From: Gordonibacter sp. 28C
GTDB lineage: Bacteria; Actinomycetota; Coriobacteriia; Coriobacteriales; Eggerthellaceae
Assembly: GCF_003339845.1 (NCBI RefSeq)
Contig: NZ_PPTR01000003.1
Span: forward strand, 1 to 64,000
Length of the DNA stretch: 64,000 nucleotides
Reading direction: 5' to 3'
In this document: piece after piece, positions 15,669-24,584 of the stretch
Layout: each line of letters begins with the position of its first letter
How positions within the stretch are numbered: position 1 is the first letter of the stretch
Made by a program: the position numbers and the translations under genes
The notes under the pieces: generated by a model
Seen by the model: the letters and a program-made list of their open reading frames with translations, nothing else
Told to the model about the DNA's origin: nothing
Databases searched by the model: none

Positions 15669-17405
15669 CTATGCGCTTTCGTCGGAGAAGATCGTGCGAT
15701 CCTTGCCTTGGCGCTTGGCCTTGTAGAGCGCTCGATCCGCCGCGGCGAAGAGGCTTTCGTAGTCGTTCCCGTCGGCCCCCGCCAGCGCCGCACCCACGCT
15801 GAGCGTGACCGGATGACCCGAAACCTGCAGGCCGGCGGAGGCGCGGTTGAGCCTTGCACCCGCCTCGCGCGCCTGCAAGGCGTCGACGCCGGGAAGGAAC
15901 GCCACGAACTCGTCGCCGCCGATGCGCGCCGCAAAACCCTCCTCGCCGCCCAGCGTTTCCATGAGCGAGTTCGCCACGCAGACAAGCAGGTCGTCTCCCG
16001 CCAGATGCCCGTACGAGTCGTTGACGGCTTTGAAGTCGTCGATGTCCACCACGAAAAGCGCGCCCGTGCCGCGTTCGATGCACGCGGGAAGCTCCTGCTC
16101 CACCAGCTCGCTCGCCATCCCCTGGTTGAACAGCTTCGTCAAAGGGTCGCGCCGGGCCTGGTCCTCGAGCTCCTGAAGGCGGAGGCGCTCCTCGGTGACG
16201 TCTTTCCAGCTGCCGATGGTGCGCACGGGATTGCCCTCGCCGTCTCGCAGCATGAGGGCGTGCAGGCGCACCCAGCGCCACCCGGGCGCGCGTTCGGGCA
16301 GCAAATGGCGCACCTCCATCGTCGTCGAGCACCCGGTGCTCAACGCCTCGGCAAGACGGCCGAAGTCGTCCGGATGAATGCGGCCCGAGTCCACCGATGC
16401 GGTGTAGCGCGGGAAGCGCCGCTCCTCGGGAGGGGCGTCGTCGTCCGCGCCGCGCTCGAACTCCACGAGCACGTCTTCCGCGATGTCGTACTCGAACAGC
16501 ACGTCGGTCACGCTGCGCAGGGCTATGCGATAGCGCTCCTGCTCCAAAAGCAGCGCCTGCTCGGCCTTCTTGCGCGACGTGATGTCCATGAGCAGGCTGC
16601 TGATCCTCACCGACCCGTCGGCCACCTCCATCTTGCGCCCCGAATCCAGTATCCACACCAGCTCGCCGCTTTTCTTGCGCACGCGGTACTCCGTCTCGTA
16701 CGTGGATCCCTGGGCGAAGCAGCGTCTCACGTCCTCAAGCGCGCGTGCACGGTCGGGCCCGTGCACGATGCCGGCCGCCGTCCCCCCGCTCGCGTCCATG
16801 AGCTCGTCCACGGTGTAGCCCAGCATGCGCGCAAGGCCCTCGTTGACGTACACGAGGACGTAGGGCTCGTTCTCCTCGCAGACCTTGAGGCCGCCGTTGA
16901 CGTTGTCGGTGATCAGATCGATGGTCTCGGTTTTCTCGCGCACAAGCTGCTGCAGGTATTCGTAGCTTTGCCGACCCGCCTCGAACGGGAAGTACGCCTC
17001 GTCCTTCATGGCCTGGTACGGGTTGGAAACATGGACGTGGCGGATCTTGAGCTCGCCGCCCGCGTCGACCAATTCGTAGGAGCAGCGCTGGTGCTCCTCG
17101 AGCACGTGCCCCGAATCGGCGCTCGTGCGCACATGGTAGCGCCCCATGACCGTGCAAGAGCGTTCCCCAACGTTCACCAGGTGGAACTCCCCGTCGAACA
17201 CCTCGCAGGGCGGCGCGAGCGGAGCGCGTTCCACCAAGTACGACGCGATGGAGGCGGAGTCGGTGGAAAACTCGACCTCGCCGGCGCCGATCCAGGAGAA
17301 ATCGTCCGTGAAGCGGGCGACCACGCGCTCGATGTCCTCGCCGGAGTAGAACAGCCGCACCGTCTCGGAAACGTATGCGATCGCCTTGTCGAAAAGCGGG
17401 TTCAT
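15669..17405 (-). CDS. Diguanylate cyclase with SnoaL-like and PAS sensory domains
   Basis: A 578-residue signalling protein. Order: an N-terminal SnoaL-like ligand-binding domain (about 1-130), a coiled link, a PAS domain (about 155-260, ending in the PAC motif), a second PAS domain (about 280-400), then GGDEF. The catalytic GGDEF motif is intact at 496-500. No RxxD product-inhibition site stands just before it. It should make cyclic di-GMP in response to a cytoplasmic signal; no membrane segment is present. The ATG at 17405 has GGGG 6 bases upstream, a better fit than the ATG at 17411. It is the only cyclic-di-GMP gene in the window. Confidence 0.9.
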   Translation of the reverse strand: MNPLFDKAIAYVSETVRLFYSGEDIERVVARFTDDFSWIGAGEVEFSTDSASIASYLVERAPLAPPCEVFDGEFHLVNVGERSCTVMGRYHVRTSADSGHVLEEHQRCSYELVDAGGELKIRHVHVSNPYQAMKDEAYFPFEAGRQSYEYLQQLVREKTETIDLITDNVNGGLKVCEENEPYVLVYVNEGLARMLGYTVDELMDASGGTAAGIVHGPDRARALEDVRRCFAQGSTYETEYRVRKKSGELVWILDSGRKMEVADGSVRISSLLMDITSRKKAEQALLLEQERYRIALRSVTDVLFEYDIAEDVLVEFERGADDDAPPEERRFPRYTASVDSGRIHPDDFGRLAEALSTGCSTTMEVRHLLPERAPGWRWVRLHALMLRDGEGNPVRTIGSWKDVTEERLRLQELEDQARRDPLTKLFNQGMASELVEQELPACIERGTGALFVVDIDDFKAVNDSYGHLAGDDLLVCVANSLMETLGGEEGFAARIGGDEFVAFLPGVDALQAREAGARLNRASAGLQVSGHPVTLSVGAALAGADGNDYESLFAAADRALYKAKRQGKDRTIFSDESA

Positions 17406-17651
17406 GCCCATCCCCTTCGCTCGCCGTGCGGCGCGACGCTACGACGGAGTCGTGTCCGCCATGCGCCTTCGCCGTCTTTTACGCATCCCCATGCGGTAAC
17501 TTTGTCGAAACCCAGTATGGCGTTTCAACCTGGTGTTGAGGAGCGCGACAGCCGATCGGAAGGAAAAATCGACAACTGGAACGCCCAAGCGGGCGCCCGG
17601 GTTGCCATCAAGCGGGTTTGCCCGTCAGATCGAGCGGCGCGAGCTTCGGGC

Positions 17652-18437
17652 CTAGGAGGCTAGACGCTCGGCCAGCCAAAACCGGTAGCAGATGCCGGGG
17701 TCGTAATCGTTCACCTCAAGGCAGAATCCGGCAAGGTCGACGTTCTCGAAAGCGCTCTCGTCAGCGAAAGAGTTGCGGAAAATGTAAAACGGCGCTTCCA
17801 CCTCCCGCGTCTCCCCCGGTTCCAGAACCATGCGGTAAGTCACTGCACGGTCGAGCAAAGCGTCGAACGCCCCGTAAAGCGGAAAGGCGCCGTTGCCCAT
17901 CGCGTCCGACCGCCGGTTGAAAGCGTCGGACCAGAGCGTGAACTCGGGCAGTTCGACGCGCTCGTCGTTAGAGGGGTTTCGTACCGTCAAGGTGACGACG
18001 AACGCCTTGCCGGCCAACTCCGAGCCTATGTGGCCGGAATCCCACGAAGTGGCGGGCCAGGGGAAACGCGGGTCGAGCTCCCTCAGCGCGTCGCCGGAAA
18101 CCACCCGCGTCTCCGAGACGGACAGCTCGCAGGCCCCGCACTCGATCAGCCAGCCGTCGCAGGGCGGTTCGGTCTGCTTCGCAGAGGGAAGCAGATACTT
18201 CTTGCCTTGTGTCACCCCTTCCACCAGTAGCTTCTCGCCGAAAGCGACGTCAACCGTCTGCCCGGCCCTCACCTCGGTTTCGAACCTTCCCGGATAGAAG
18301 GCCGTCTCGGCGTCCTCGGGCCGTGGCATCGGGTCGATCGGCAGCAGACGTCCCGCGAACCAACCCATGACCAGCGTGGCCAACACCAGCAAAACGACGC
18401 CCGCCGCAGCCCAACCCTTTACGATGGAGCTTCTCAT
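17652..18437 (-). CDS. Membrane-anchored protein of unknown function
   Basis: A 261-residue protein with one N-terminal hydrophobic helix (residues about 10-30) that would leave the rest outside the membrane. The ectodomain is beta-rich with a pair of cysteines close together (ECGACELS) and another pair near the C-terminus. The stretch FVVTLTVRNPSNDERVELPEF resembles the DUF4352/telokin-like pattern of extracellular immunoglobulin-like proteins. No firm family. GGAGAGGGG precedes the ATG at 18437. It is divergent from the LuxR gene. Confidence 0.6.
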   Translation of the reverse strand: MRSSIVKGWAAAGVVLLVLATLVMGWFAGRLLPIDPMPRPEDAETAFYPGRFETEVRAGQTVDVAFGEKLLVEGVTQGKKYLLPSAKQTEPPCDGWLIECGACELSVSETRVVSGDALRELDPRFPWPATSWDSGHIGSELAGKAFVVTLTVRNPSNDERVELPEFTLWSDAFNRRSDAMGNGAFPLYGAFDALLDRAVTYRMVLEPGETREVEAPFYIFRNSFADESAFENVDLAGFCLEVNDYDPGICYRFWLAERLAS

Positions 18438-18619
18438 GGCAACCCCTCTCCTTCGGCGAATGCATCTCGACATGCTGAATCTAACCTGCGGGCGAATTGC
18501 CGGCAACGGTGAGTTTTTTCACCCTGTCGAATCGCGCCGGAACAAGGTACGCTATCGTGCAGGAATAAAGGCAGGGAAACGGGTGCGTAGGCACCCGAGA
18601 ACGGCGAAGGGCGGCGCGC

Positions 18620-19204
18620 GTGGAGCAGAACGTTGCATATCACATCGTCACGGTCGCTTGCGCCGGAGCGCTTTACCTGCCGTGCGCCGCGAACGCCGCA
18701 CGACTCGTTCTGGTTCCGCGGCAAAGCACTACCGCAGGACGGCGGGCCCTGTTGTCCGCAGGCCTTTTCGCCGCGTTGATCGTAGGCTGCCTGCTGATTG
18801 CGGAAAAGGCAGGTCTGCAAGCCGCCACTGCATCCGCCGCCGTGCTCGCCGGTTCGGCGTTCGCCGCCTACGCCCTCGCCGTCCGCTTTTGGAACCGCCA
18901 GGATGACGAGCGAAGCCGCATGCTGGCGGAATTGCGGAACGCGATAGACCGATTAGAGCTCGACCTTGCGGCCTCGCGCACGCCCGAAGCGCTATGCGCC
19001 AAAGCCGCCAAGCAGTTCGACCTCACCCGACGCGAAGAGGACACGCTCTTGCTACTGTGCGAAGGATACAGCTACGCGGACATCTCAAGCGAGCTCTTCT
19101 TGTCCCCCAACACGGTGAAGTCCCACGTCCGCAGTCTCTATCGAAAGATGGACGTGCAGGAGCGCACAGAACTCATGCGTTCGCTCGGCCAGAGTCGCAG
19201 TTGA
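18620..19204 (+). CDS. LuxR-family regulator with N-terminal membrane segments
   Basis: A 194-residue protein. Residues about 5-95 contain three hydrophobic helices; residues about 130-190 form a LuxR/FixJ helix-turn-helix (LTRREEDTLLLLCEGYSYADISSELFLSPNTVKSHVRSLYRKM in segments). Coriobacteriia carry many LuxR regulators with multi-spanning membrane domains, usually 12 helices; this one is much shorter. Start is GTG at 18620 with AAGGGCGG upstream. Target and signal are unknown. Confidence 0.8.
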   Translation: MEQNVAYHIVTVACAGALYLPCAANAARLVLVPRQSTTAGRRALLSAGLFAALIVGCLLIAEKAGLQAATASAAVLAGSAFAAYALAVRFWNRQDDERSRMLAELRNAIDRLELDLAASRTPEALCAKAAKQFDLTRREEDTLLLLCEGYSYADISSELFLSPNTVKSHVRSLYRKMDVQERTELMRSLGQSRS

Positions 19205-19374
19205 GCGCATTAGCTCGGCACAGTAATGACCGATTCTCTGCATATCCAAGGCCAAAAACGCCCGCATGCGCGAAGGCATTCCTTCTTTGCCAATCGTTTC
19301 ACCATGTCGCATGTTTCAAGAAGGCTTTAAGCGTTCTGCTATTGGAGAACGAGCGCAGAGAATCAGTGAAAAAT

Positions 19375-19612
19375 GTGCCGAAGAGCGCGACCTGACGGCG
19401 TCGCGCTCGCGATGCCTCGCAGAGTCTCGCGTTGAAGGGCTGCTTCAATCGCACGACCTTCGACGGAAGCGTCGCAAGTCGCCTTTTTCAAAGGCGCGCG
19501 TCATCTGCAGAGCTGCGACGCTCGCCCGCATGCCGATCCGGATTGCGGGCGAAGCAGGTTCGCCCGGCATCCGTTAGGGGTGGGGATGCCGGGCGAACCT
19601 GGTGTTTCAGAC
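19375..19612 (-). ncRNA. Candidate structured small RNA upstream of pyrE
   Basis: A consensus minus-strand promoter (19648-19620) would start transcription near 19612. The first 240 bases form successive hairpins: a perfect 17-bp stem (19556-19572 with 19584-19600), a 9-bp TCGCCCGCA/TGCGGGCGA stem, a 7-bp CGCCTTT/AAAGGCG stem, and a 9-bp GAGCGCGAC/GTCGCGCTC stem (19383-19408). A TTTTT run follows about 9 bases after the last. No open frame fits. I do not recognise it as 6S, tmRNA, RNase P or SRP RNA. Inference only. Confidence 0.4.
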
Positions 19613-19619
19613 CGGTACT

Positions 19620-19648
19620 AATATATGATATAGTCTAGTAGTTGTCAA
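19620..19648 (-). promoter_or_regulatory. Near-consensus sigma-70 promoter, leftward
   Basis: TTGACA (19648-19643), exactly 17 bases, TATATT (19625-19620) on the minus strand, in an AT-rich patch. No protein gene follows on that strand, which supports the small-RNA reading. Confidence 0.65.
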
Positions 19649-19764
19649 GAGCCTCTATTGTATTTTCCTGCGAATAGAGACGAGGGAGCCGGCTTCGAGT
19701 ATCATTGACCGCACGACGGAAAGACGCGGGAGCAACGACTCGCGCAGGGAAGAGAGGGCATGCC

Positions 19765-20445
19765 ATGGAGGCGTACAAGCAGGAGTTCATCGAGTTCATG
19801 GTGGAGAGCGACGTGCTCAAGTTCGGCGACTTCACCTTGAAGAGCGGCCGGAAGTCCCCTTTCTTCATGAACGCGGGCGCCTACGTGACGGGCTCGCAGC
19901 TGCACCGCCTGGGGCGGTTTTACGCACGTGCCATTCACGACAACTTCGGCTTGGACTTCGACGTGGTGTTCGGCCCGGCGTACAAGGGCATCCCGCTGTC
20001 CGTCATCACCACGATGGCGCTCTCGGAGCTCTACGGCAAGGAGGCGCGCTACTGCTCGAACCGCAAGGAGGTCAAGGATCACGGCGACACGGGCATCCTG
20101 CTGGGCTCCAACCTGCACGACGGCGACCGCGTGGTCATCGTGGAGGACGTGACCACGTCGGGCAAGTCCATCGAGGAGACGCACCCCATTCTCATGCAGC
20201 AGGCCGACGTGGAAGTGGTGGGCCTTATGGTGTCGCTGAACCGCATGGAGGTCGGCAAGGGCGGCGAGATCTGCGCGCTCGACGAGGTGCGCGAGCGCTA
20301 CGGCTTCCCCACCGCGTCCATCGTGGACATGGCTGAGGTCACCGAGCACCTGCACAACCGGGAATGCCAGGGCCGCGTCGTGATAGACGACGGCGTGAAG
20401 ACGGCCCTCGACGCGTACTACGAGCAGTACGGCGCGAACCTGTAG
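19765..20445 (+). CDS. pyrE: Orotate phosphoribosyltransferase
   Basis: Joins orotate to PRPP to give orotidine monophosphate, the fifth step of pyrimidine synthesis. The protein has 226 residues, normal for PyrE. The PRPP-binding motif VVIVEDVTTSGKS is at about residues 122-134; FGPAYKGIPL (about 70) and the orotate-contacting segment FTLKSGRKSPFF (about 24-35) are also present. The start at 19765 has AGAGAGGG upstream. No other pyr gene is beside it. A possible structured region lies upstream on the opposite strand, but no clear attenuator for pyrE is seen. Confidence 0.95.
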   Translation: MEAYKQEFIEFMVESDVLKFGDFTLKSGRKSPFFMNAGAYVTGSQLHRLGRFYARAIHDNFGLDFDVVFGPAYKGIPLSVITTMALSELYGKEARYCSNRKEVKDHGDTGILLGSNLHDGDRVVIVEDVTTSGKSIEETHPILMQQADVEVVGLMVSLNRMEVGKGGEICALDEVRERYGFPTASIVDMAEVTEHLHNRECQGRVVIDDGVKTALDAYYEQYGANL

Positions 20446-20476
20446 GCGCGTGGGGGCGATGGTCGCCGCAACCCGC

Positions 20477-21058
20477 CTACAGGTTCGCCACGATCAACGC
20501 TCCCAAGAAAACCAGCACGAGCGCGGTCCCCGCCAAGGCCACGGCGTTGCACGCCCGCAGGGCGCGCCCGTCCGACCGCGCCGCAAGGCGCACGAGCGCG
20601 TACAGGAAAAGGCCCAGCGCGCCGCCTGCCGTGTTGGCCATAAGGTCGGTGACGTCCGACGCGCCCATGGCGAACGCGAACTGCAGCACCTCGAAGGCCA
20701 AGCTGACAAGCGCGACGGGCGCAAGGCCCCACCACAGCGACCGCCTACCGAAGACCACGCCCATGTACAGGCCGAACGGCACGAACGCCAGCACGTTCTG
20801 CACGACCTCCTTGTAATCGGCTGCGCCGTTGATGACCGTGGCTCCCGCCAGCGGAACCAGGTTCACGCTGCGCATCGTGCCCACCACGTCCAGCGAGAAC
20901 TGCATTTTCAGCAGGATGATCCACGCCAGAACCACCAGGTAGACGGCCAGCAGGCATCCCGTGAGCGTCCGGCTTCCCAGAAAGCCGCCCGAGCGCTCCA
21001 TCCGAAACGCCGTCGGCCCCAGGCTCTCGATTCCTCCGTCGTTAGCAAGCCGCTTCAT
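20477..21058 (-). CDS. VanZ-family membrane protein
   Basis: A 193-residue membrane protein with about five helices. The VanZ family pattern is visible in VNLVPLAG (about residue 68) and NVLAFVPFGLYMG (about 88-100), with a conserved EVLQFAF near 130. VanZ homologues confer slight teicoplanin resistance in enterococci; most relatives have no known role. AAAGGGG lies upstream of the ATG. It converges with pyrE. Confidence 0.85.
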   Translation of the reverse strand: MKRLANDGGIESLGPTAFRMERSGGFLGSRTLTGCLLAVYLVVLAWIILLKMQFSLDVVGTMRSVNLVPLAGATVINGAADYKEVVQNVLAFVPFGLYMGVVFGRRSLWWGLAPVALVSLAFEVLQFAFAMGASDVTDLMANTAGGALGLFLYALVRLAARSDGRALRACNAVALAGTALVLVFLGALIVANL

Positions 21059-21342
21059 AGCCCGTCCCCTTTCCGCAAGGTTCGTTGCGCCCCGGCGCGC
21101 GCGACCGGGACGGAAAGCAGCATACCGCGCGCACGGCGGCGCGACGTCCGCGGCGATCCAGCCGTAGCCGCAACTTCAGGCCCTGTTCAGGAACGCTTAA
21201 GGTACGGCTGCGCAAACGCGCCGCAGCCGGCGCAACCAAGCCCGAGCGAGCGCCTCCTCGGGGAGCACGATCCCTCCGGCTCACCGCGCCTTCGCTCCTC
21301 AAGGTATACTGGCGACATTCGGAAAACACGGGAGGTTCGAGC

Positions 21343-21744
21343 ATGCTGTCGATGCTGTGCGTGGGTGCGGGCGGGTTCGTGGGCGCGGTGGCGCGCTATC
21401 TGATGGGGCTCGTGCCCTACGAGGGGGACTTCCCGCTCATGACGTTCATCGTGAACTTCGTCGGCGCCGTGGCCATCGGCGCGGTCGTCGAAGCGGCAGA
21501 CGGATGGGCGGGCATACCCGCGAACGCCCTGCTCTTCCTGAAAACCGGCGTCTGCGGAGGGTTCACCACGTTCTCGACGTTCTCGCTGGAAACGCTCGCC
21601 CTGCTGGACGAGGGTAAGTACGGCATGGGCGCGTTGTACGCTTTCGGCAGTTTGGCGGCGTGCTTGGCGGGCGTGGTGCTGGGACGGGTGCTCATGCGCG
21701 GCGCGCGTGCGATCTTGGCATCGGCGGGTGCGAGCGGCGCCTGA
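21343..21744 (+). CDS. crcB: CrcB/Fluc fluoride channel
   Basis: A 133-residue membrane protein with four helices, the size of Fluc fluoride channels, which act as dual-topology dimers that let fluoride leave the cell. Visible signatures are GGFVGAVARY (about 10-19), TFIVNFVGAVAIG (about 34-46) and the fluoride-track segment GVCGGFTTFSTFSLE (about 70-84). GGGAGG is 7 bases before the ATG at 21343. Only one copy is present, and no fluoride riboswitch is apparent upstream. Its 3' end overlaps the convergent gene by 53 bases. Confidence 0.9.
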   Translation: MLSMLCVGAGGFVGAVARYLMGLVPYEGDFPLMTFIVNFVGAVAIGAVVEAADGWAGIPANALLFLKTGVCGGFTTFSTFSLETLALLDEGKYGMGALYAFGSLAACLAGVVLGRVLMRGARAILASAGASGA

Positions 21745-22162
21745 GAGCCGCCACGAGCGCTTCGAAGGCGCGGGGCGCGGCGCCCGGGGCAGACTCGACG
21801 GACGCCCCTGCTCCGCCAGGGATCGCGGCTTCCGGGGCGTCCTCGGCATGCCGCGCCGCCCTGCGAGGCCGTTCCTCGGGGTCGCCCGCGCCGCGCTCGA
21901 CGCAATCCCGCGAAGGCTCCGGAACCACTTCCTCCACGAACCAGCGGGGACCTTCGTAGAACAGGTACTTCTCTCGGCCGAACACCGAAACCAGATAGCG
22001 CACGCCCGTACCGCCCACCCGCGCGGATGCCCGGCGGACGGCTCCGTGCACGCGTTCGATCTCGAACGTGCGGCCGTCGCGCCAGAGTATGGACAACGGC
22101 GTCGTACGCCCGTCCGCATCGATGCGGGCCACCACGTCAACGTATGTCTTGCGAAACCTCAT
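21692..22162 (-). CDS. Hypothetical protein (DUF6504-like core)
   Basis: The first ~75 residues (FRKTYVDVVARIDADGRT... GREKYLFYEGPRWFVEEVV) form a compact beta-rich domain that resembles the DUF6504 family of small actinobacterial proteins. The remaining ~80 residues are Ala/Arg/Pro-rich and low in complexity. The start at 22162 is the first ATG close to the conserved part; the ribosome site (GGGAG) is too close to be good, so the true start may be upstream. The 3' end overlaps crcB by 53 bases on the opposite strand. Confidence 0.5.
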   Translation of the reverse strand: MRFRKTYVDVVARIDADGRTTPLSILWRDGRTFEIERVHGAVRRASARVGGTGVRYLVSVFGREKYLFYEGPRWFVEEVVPEPSRDCVERGAGDPEERPRRAARHAEDAPEAAIPGGAGASVESAPGAAPRAFEALVAALRRRSHPPMPRSHARRA

Positions 22163-22351
22163 GCTCCCATGCAACCACGCGCGCCCGCCGCGCGCAATCG
22201 ACCGCACGGAGCCGTAGGGAAACGAATGACCCCGCGTCATGCGATACGGCAAAGCACCGTAGGAGCCCGGCCTGCAAGGCGGGAGCCCAACCAACCTGCG
22301 AGTCGGACAACGGGTCGGAACGGAGGGTGCCGGCTTGGGCCCGCCGCCGAC

Positions 22352-22508
22352 CTAGAAAAGACGCCCGAAAAGCAGGTATGGCACGATGCCGAACACGCCG
22401 CCCACCACCACGATGCCGACTCAAGTCTCCCGCGTGCCGAAACGGTAACACGGTTGCGCGCACGCGTCGACCACCATCAGCCACAGCAGCACCTCATACA
22501 TCATGATC
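22352..22508 (-). pseudogene. Possible remnant of a small membrane protein
   Basis: On the minus strand two short hydrophobic stretches in different frames follow each other: MMYEVLLWLMVVDAC (ending at a stop) and VGIVVVGGVFGIVPYLLFGR, the latter ending in a stop at 22352. The second resembles the helix-LLFGR end of PLDc_N-type membrane domains. Together they look like a decayed gene. The evidence is thin. The rest of 22163-22629 shows nothing else. Confidence 0.25.
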
Positions 22509-22629
22509 CCCACAAGGGCCGCGCCAGATAAGCAAGTTCCATCGCGCCCCCTTCCGACACCGCCGATTCCATCACGCCGTAAAAACCTTCAATATGGAAA
22601 CTGGAGCCGTACGCATCTGAATCTACGTT

Positions 22630-23013
22630 CTACCCGACATTCGCCCGTGGGGAAACCACTGAAGAAGCAGCCTGCTCTTTGCGTCGGGCATATTCGATGT
22701 AGTCAAGGTATTTCTCACCCCAGATGCGGATTTCGTCGAGCACAGGAACGAACTCGCAACCGATCGGCGAAAGAGAATATTCCACTTTGGGAGGTATCTG
22801 CGGATACACGGTACGCACGATCAGCCCATCGGCTTCGAGACGCTTCAATTGTTTGGACAGCGTCGCATGGGTCATGGTAGGCAGGTGCCGCTCCAGCTCG
22901 TTGAACCGCATAGGTCCATCTGCTAACAAATGTAGCGTAAGTATCGCCCATTTACCCTGCAATGCACGCTGAGCTGTTGCGAAAGGACACTGTCCGTAAA
23001 GGTCCACCCCCAT
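22630..23013 (-). CDS. HxlR-family transcriptional regulator
   Basis: A 127-residue winged-helix regulator of the HxlR type. The N-terminal cysteine in CPFATAQRALQGKWAILTL (Cys9), the recognition region HATLSKQLKRLEADGLI (about 49-65) and the wing PPKVEYSLSPIG are clear. The cysteine often senses redox or electrophiles in this family. AAAGGA precedes the ATG. It is divergent from a flavin-binding protein gene; two palindromes between them are likely operators. GC content is clearly lower than in the flanking genes. Confidence 0.92.
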   Translation of the reverse strand: MGVDLYGQCPFATAQRALQGKWAILTLHLLADGPMRFNELERHLPTMTHATLSKQLKRLEADGLIVRTVYPQIPPKVEYSLSPIGCEFVPVLDEIRIWGEKYLDYIEYARRKEQAASSVVSPRANVG

Positions 23014-23070
23014 GTTGCACCATCCTTTCGGAAACGAGAAGAGTTTTCACTGGCACTCTTCTGATCTTGG

Positions 23071-23103
23071 TATCTTCCAAGATATATAGTATCTTAAAAG
23101 ATA
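23071..23103. promoter_or_regulatory. Twin HxlR operators
   Basis: Two identical-plan palindromes, TATCTT-cc-AAGATA (23071-23084) and TATCTT-aa-AAGATA (23090-23103), begin 19 bases apart, about two helical turns. They sit between the divergent HxlR and flavoprotein genes in an AT-rich stretch. Confidence 0.7.
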
Positions 23104-23184
23104 GTACTTTACAAATTATTATACAGTATTTATCATTAAATAAGTTCATTTTTTTATACTATAATTGAACAGGAAGGATCAGAG

Positions 23185-23601
23185 ATGGACACGCTTGAAG
23201 CCATAACACACGTCAACGACTACCTCGATGAATCTGGATTTTATTTGCTTGCAACCGCAGATGGCAAACAACCCAAGTGCCGTCCAATGCGAATGCACAT
23301 GCTTCTTAAGGGGCGACTATATTTCGGCACGGGGCGCTTTAAAGATGTATTCAAGCAGATGCAAGCTAATCCTTTGGTTGAAATAGTTGCAGTTAAAGAT
23401 AATTGTTTTATGCGCTATTACGGCACCGCTGTTTTCGAGGATACCTATGACCTTGCCCAAGCCATCTTGGAAAAGACACCCGGAGCGAAAAACGTTTACA
23501 CGATGGAAGATGACATGAAGTTGGAAATATTCCATTTGGAGAACGCTACCGCCGAATTTCGCACTATGCTCGGAATCGAAGAATCTGTCAGGTTCGAGTA
23601 G
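23185..23601 (+). CDS. Pyridoxamine 5'-phosphate oxidase-like flavoprotein
   Basis: A 138-residue split-barrel FMN-binding protein of the PNPOx-like class. Seen are the N-terminal FYLLATADGKQPKCRPMRM, the GRLYFGTGRFKDVFKQMQANP segment that would contact FMN phosphate, and VEIVAVKDNCFMRYYGTAVFE. Such small relatives usually act as FMN- or F420-linked reductases of unknown substrate. AGGAAGG precedes the ATG. Divergent from HxlR, which very probably controls it. Codon use is more AT-rich than in the surrounding chromosome. Confidence 0.85.
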   Translation: MDTLEAITHVNDYLDESGFYLLATADGKQPKCRPMRMHMLLKGRLYFGTGRFKDVFKQMQANPLVEIVAVKDNCFMRYYGTAVFEDTYDLAQAILEKTPGAKNVYTMEDDMKLEIFHLENATAEFRTMLGIEESVRFE

Positions 23602-23624
23602 GAAGCCCTGAATAGGCTGGGCAA

Positions 23625-23661
23625 GAGGTTGGCCGTTCCACTCCGAAAAGCGGCCAACCTC
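23625..23661. terminator. Bidirectional hairpin between convergent genes
   Basis: An 11-bp perfect stem, GAGGTTGGCCG (23625-23635) with CGGCCAACCTC (23651-23661), lies between the ends of the flavoprotein and LysR genes. There is no long T run, so its strength is uncertain. Confidence 0.5.
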
Positions 23662-23690
23662 GCCTCGCCAGGATTGTCCGAAAAGACATT

Positions 23691-24584
23691 TTACGAACAA
23701 ACGGATTCGAGCAACCTGATGAAATCGAAAACGTATTCTGGAGCATTTTTTGGACAAATAACAAATCCGGTAGTTTCTTCGGGATAGTTTACGCAGGGTT
23801 TGAACATTATCCCGCCGAATCCGATAGCGATCTGCTCGCACACTTGCTCAGGTGCAACCATAACGCCGTCTCCGCTGAGAATCATCTGGCGTATACCGTA
23901 TATGTCAGCAGGAACAGACAAAACCTTCAACCCAAAGCGATCGGCAAAGCTAAGCGTATCGCGATACGAATCTTCGCCCGCACATAGCAGCGTTTGCCCA
24001 CGCAGATCGTTTTGAAAATCGATTGTATCCCTGTCTCCAAGTGTGCTGTCTTTTTTGATGAGCACGCTTGCCGGAGTCAATGCAATGCGCCGGCACTCGA
24101 AGCCGTCGCGTTCATTGGGGGCAGTACGCATCACGATAAGATCGTAATCCCCGTCGCGAAGACCTCTCATGCCATCGTTCAGGGTGCTGACGTTCGCAAA
24201 TATTGCATTGGCAATGGGCCCGACGTTTTTCGCATTGAGCGCAATTTGGATAATCGAATGAGGCGCGAAAAACAAAGTAGTACCAATTCTTACCGTGCGT
24301 TTTTCGTCGATACCTCGCATTTTGCGCAATACTTGGTCAAAGAGCACGGCAACATCGCGGTAGTGGCAAGCCTCTTCGTGGGCAAAATCCAGCAAGAACC
24401 TACCCGCCGGCGTCAACTCGACGCCATCCTTGTTGCGATAGAACAATTCTACGCCAAGCTCGCGCTCCATTTTCCGAATGCTCTTCGACAGCGCCTGCCG
24501 TGTGAGAAACAAGTCGTTTGCAGCCCTCGTCACATTGCCGGTCTCGCAAAGCTTGACGAATTGAACCAGCTGGCGCCTCTCCAT
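23691..24584 (-). CDS. LysR-family transcriptional regulator
   Basis: A 297-residue LysR regulator. The N-terminal helix-turn-helix (FVKLCETGNVTRAANDLFLTRQALSKSIRKME in segments, about residues 7-40) is clear, followed by a periplasmic-binding-like effector domain. GGAGGGG precedes the ATG at 24584. It diverges from the molybdoenzyme operon across 288 bases containing a textbook T-N11-A palindrome, so it is very likely to be the operon's substrate-responsive activator. The effector domain matches no regulator I know in detail. Confidence 0.92.
   Translation of the reverse strand: MERRQLVQFVKLCETGNVTRAANDLFLTRQALSKSIRKMERELGVELFYRNKDGVELTPAGRFLLDFAHEEACHYRDVAVLFDQVLRKMRGIDEKRTVRIGTTLFFAPHSIIQIALNAKNVGPIANAIFANVSTLNDGMRGLRDGDYDLIVMRTAPNERDGFECRRIALTPASVLIKKDSTLGDRDTIDFQNDLRGQTLLCAGEDSYRDTLSFADRFGLKVLSVPADIYGIRQMILSGDGVMVAPEQVCEQIAIGFGGIMFKPCVNYPEETTGFVICPKNAPEYVFDFIRLLESVCS

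Noticed and set aside
19556-19600. Attenuator of pyrE
   Set aside because: The hairpin lacks a following T run on the plus strand, lies 165 bases from pyrE, and no PyrR-type motif is seen. The minus-strand promoter favours another role.
21060-21342. Fluoride riboswitch upstream of crcB
   Set aside because: The conserved GGNGATGG...CC and pseudoknot pattern is not visible in this stretch.
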